A stretch of 64,000 bases of DNA from Monoglobus sp964617455 (lineage in GTDB: Bacteria; Bacillota; Clostridia; Monoglobales; Monoglobaceae): positions 8,199 through 72,198 of the forward strand of contig CAZTYF010000008.1 in the NCBI GenBank assembly GCA_964617455.1. Reading direction: 5' to 3'. A model generated the notes under the pieces. The model was not told the origin of the DNA. It saw nothing but the letters and a program-made list of their open reading frames with translations, and did no database searches. Positions 61,963 through 64,000 of this stretch are shown piece by piece. Positions within the stretch are counted from its first letter, which is position 1; each line of letters begins with the position of its first letter. Made by a program: the position numbers and the translations under genes.

Positions 61963-63447
61963 TCAATCCGCCGAAATCAAGCCTCTTGTCATTTTTGCGT
62001 TGAGAATTCTCATAACGCTTTCGTCTATCCGCTCCGGGGTAATCCTGCCCTCCGCCACCGCAGTTCCGATTGCATAGTGGGCCTCGTTGATATCCGAGGG
62101 CATAAGCAGAACATCGACTCCCGCCTGAACCGCCGAAACGCATGCGTCCGTTGTGGTGTATATGTTGCTTATGGCGCCCATGTTAAGGGCGTCGGTTATC
62201 ACAACTCCGCTGAATCCCACATCGTTTCTGAGTATGGAAATCATCAGGGAGGACAGAGACGCAGGCAAATCGTTTCCGGTTATACCGGGCACGGATATGT
62301 GTCCCACCATGGCAAAATCGGCTCCTGCCTCGCTTGCGGCTCTGAAGGGAACAAACTCCGCGGTTTCAAATTGGTCAAGGGTCCTGCCCGTCTCCACAAA
62401 TCCGTCGTGGGTGTCGTCGCTTGAGGAGCCCATGCCCGGGAAATGTTTCACGCAGGCGCTGACTCCCGCATTTTGCATAGCGGTAATCTCACTTGAAACC
62501 ATCGATGCGACGATTTCCGGGTCCGAGCCGAAGGAACGGCTGCCCAAGGCCGAACCGCCGACGATGTTAACATCCGCCACCGGCGCAAAATTCAAATTGA
62601 AACCAAAGTCCTTGAGATTCACTCCCAATGTGTTTCCCACATCGGCCGCCATATTCGAATCGCCGCTGCTTCCAACCTCTCTCATGGAGGGCAAAAGGGG
62701 AAATCCGATGTCCGCCTTTCCGAGTCGGGAAACGGTTCCGCCCTCTTCGTCAACACCAATGAACAGCGGTGTTTTTGAAAAGCTTTGAGTGTTTGAGAGC
62801 ATTTCCCTGAGTTGTTCCGCACTTTCGATGTTTTGAGAGAAATAAATCAGCCCGCCCACCGGATATGTGGCAAGGGCGTTTGCCGTAATTTCACCGGCCG
62901 AGGTCACCTTGTCAACGCCCGTAATGCTCTCCGGAGTCACTATCATCATCTGGTATATCTTATCGTCAAGGGTCATGGCGGATACCCTCTCTCTCAGGCT
63001 GTCAAGCCTCTTGTGAGAGCCGATATAGGCCGTCTTTGTGGGATTGTCCCACTCAACATCAAAGCTGTATGCTTCGGATACGGCTCTTAAGGGAATCAAA
63101 GTCCTGTCTCCGGTGTCGCTCAATATGGGTGCGGCATCCAAGTCCACCACTTTGCTTCCCACATACATGGTGCGGCTGCCGATTGTCAGACTGACCGACA
63201 CCCCGTCCTTGACGCCGATGGCGGTACCGGTGCCGGAATCCCAGCTGACCGTTGCCCCCAAGGCCTCAAAAATAGCCCGCATGGGAACCATAACCCTGTC
63301 CTGAACGATAATCGGCTCGGAATCAAATTCAAGCTTTCCGTCATTGACATAAACGGTCACCCTGTTATTCTCCTCGGCGTAAGCCGAAAATGTCAAAAAA
63401 GAAAGTGATATACAAAAAATCAAAACTCCCGCAATAAACTTCTTCAT
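61963..63447 (-). CDS. Exported GH3 glycosidase with N-terminal copper-amine-oxidase-like domain
   Basis: This 494-residue protein has a signal peptide (about 1-25, ending AYAEE). A copper amine oxidase N-terminal-like domain follows (about 28-145): VMVPMRAIFEALGATVSWD and LIPLRAVSEAYSFDVEWD. It is a wall-binding module in Clostridia. The GH3 N-domain has IGVDEEGGTVSRL, NLNFAPVADVN, CVKHFPGMGSSSDDTHDGF with the catalytic His/Asp loop of NagZ-type enzymes, and VITDALNMGAI with the nucleophile Asp. It probably removes beta-N-acetylglucosamine from wall fragments. ATG 63447 is chosen for the signal peptide; the ribosome site is poor. Confidence 0.92.
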   Translation of the reverse strand: MKKFIAGVLIFCISLSFLTFSAYAEENNRVTVYVNDGKLEFDSEPIIVQDRVMVPMRAIFEALGATVSWDSGTGTAIGVKDGVSVSLTIGSRTMYVGSKVVDLDAAPILSDTGDRTLIPLRAVSEAYSFDVEWDNPTKTAYIGSHKRLDSLRERVSAMTLDDKIYQMMIVTPESITGVDKVTSAGEITANALATYPVGGLIYFSQNIESAEQLREMLSNTQSFSKTPLFIGVDEEGGTVSRLGKADIGFPLLPSMREVGSSGDSNMAADVGNTLGVNLKDFGFNLNFAPVADVNIVGGSALGSRSFGSDPEIVASMVSSEITAMQNAGVSACVKHFPGMGSSSDDTHDGFVETGRTLDQFETAEFVPFRAASEAGADFAMVGHISVPGITGNDLPASLSSLMISILRNDVGFSGVVITDALNMGAISNIYTTTDACVSAVQAGVDVLLMPSDINEAHYAIGTAVAEGRITPERIDESVMRILNAKMTRGLISAD

Positions 63448-63544
63448 ATCAGTGTCAATGCCCCTTTTCACCCATGAATTATTAAGAATTTACGATCCGC
63501 TCTTATTGAGAAAAGATGACGAATATAAAATATCCCACAGTTGA

Positions 63545-63573
63545 ATTATAAAATATCGCTATGTTTTTGTCAA
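63545..63573 (-). promoter_or_regulatory. Promoter of the GH3-ABC exporter operon
   Basis: On the minus strand TTGACA (63573-63568), 17 bp, TATAAT (63550-63545): both hexamers are consensus. It lies about 100 bp before ATG 63447, leaving a leader of about 90 nt in which I see no clear structure. Confidence 0.8.
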
Positions 63574-63669
63574 GTGCAAAATTAACCCAATTAAGTTTTC
63601 GTCCTCCTCAATCCGGCTCCACAATCGCAAATCACATCCCCCTCGCTCCTTGTCTTTGTCCGTCCATGA

Positions 63670-64000
63670 TTATATTATATATCAAAAAAAGTGCCGCGGA
63701 GTGCCTTCTTTTCATATTTCCGTATGAAGGTATGACAAAGTTGTCACACCACCTACGACAAAATTGTCACACCACCTATGACAAAGTTGTCACACCACCT
63801 ACGTCAAATCCGGCACACAGAATATAATAATATAATAAATAAAAGAATAGGAGAGAGAGTTAGTCTTAATTTTATAATGTCTTTGTGGGGAAAGTTAACC
63901 GGAATTGCACAGACCGATTCAAATCCAAACCGAAGGGGAGGTATGGAAGAAAAGTTCCATAGGGGTGTGGAAGAAATGTTCCATAGGGGTATGGAAGAAA
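63670..64000 (-). repeat. Composite interspersed repeat, copy B (inverted, runs off right edge)
   Basis: Read on the minus strand the order is as in copy A: units with GGAAC...TTCC and CCATACCCC (63936-64000), CGGTTTGGATTTGAATCGG, ACTAACTCTCTCTCC, the AT-rich ATTCTTTTATTTATTATATT block, then the 23-bp palindrome array (63731-63818, three units and a decayed one) and the GGCACTCCGCGGCAC end. Copy B has fewer 23-bp units than copy A. No gene is visible between the GH3 promoter and the edge. Confidence 0.8.

Noticed and set aside
63561..63827. 88-codon plus-strand frame
   Set aside because: It spans the GH3 promoter and copy B of the composite repeat and has no ribosome site.

Overview
The window looks like a chromosomal piece of an anaerobic, low-to-mid GC Bacillota, most likely an uncultured Clostridia. 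This rests on strong AGGAGG ribosome sites, TTGACA-17-TATAAT promoters, SLH-domain surface proteins, a CsaB pyruvyltransferase, a der-plsY-gpsA operon, VanW, DUF975 and LplABC-type sugar transport. Gene content resembles gut plant-polysaccharide degraders with SLH proteins, but that placement is inference.

Left part (1-11.9 kb): a divergent carbohydrate locus. A membrane-bound AraC-type regulator (+) faces an operon (-) of two LplB/LplC-like permeases, a lipoprotein binding protein and a very large heparinase II/III-like protein that runs off the left edge. A ROK sugar kinase and a ManA-type mannose-6-phosphate isomerase follow. 11.9-20.1 kb: two exported proteins, an 837-residue one with degenerate SLH repeats and a 1901-residue multidomain one with three C-terminal SLH domains. 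20.2-23.8 kb: a sigma-region-4-like gene divergent from two tandem large serine recombinases. 23.8-27.3 kb: an operon with two different glutamate-cysteine-ligase-family enzymes and an EgtC-like class II amidotransferase. 27.5-35.6 kb: a GT4-CsaB fusion (cell-wall pyruvylation, the ligand of SLH domains), a DUF815 ATPase, VanW, an ATPase with a DUF234-like C-terminus under an unusual repeated operator, and an HxlR regulator/flavin reductase pair.

35.6-37.9 kb has no intact gene. It is a dense cluster of repeats: 33-bp hairpins whose stems covary, a 126-bp tandem period, 13-, 11-, 15-, 23- and 24-bp tandem arrays, an inverted-repeat-bounded segment and the remnant of a GIY-YIG gene. An inverted, shorter copy of one of these composite repeats lies at the right edge (63.7-64.0 kb), so the two copies bracket about 26 kb of housekeeping genes.

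Right part (37.9-63.5 kb): der-plsY-gpsA; an aquaporin followed by the complete preQ1 route (queD, queE, folE, queC, queF); tRNA-Gly; a membrane protein; cysE; a ParE/ParC-type topoisomerase pair with an unusual quinolone-site sequence; a DUF4330/O-antigen-ligase-like/membrane protein set; a polar amino acid ABC transporter; DUF975 and PAS proteins; a heterodimeric ABC exporter; and an exported GH3 enzyme with a copper-amine-oxidase-like N-terminal domain.

Start codons were often moved inward because the ribosome site GGAGGTG creates a spurious in-frame GTG. Functional calls come from reading motifs by eye; no database search was run.
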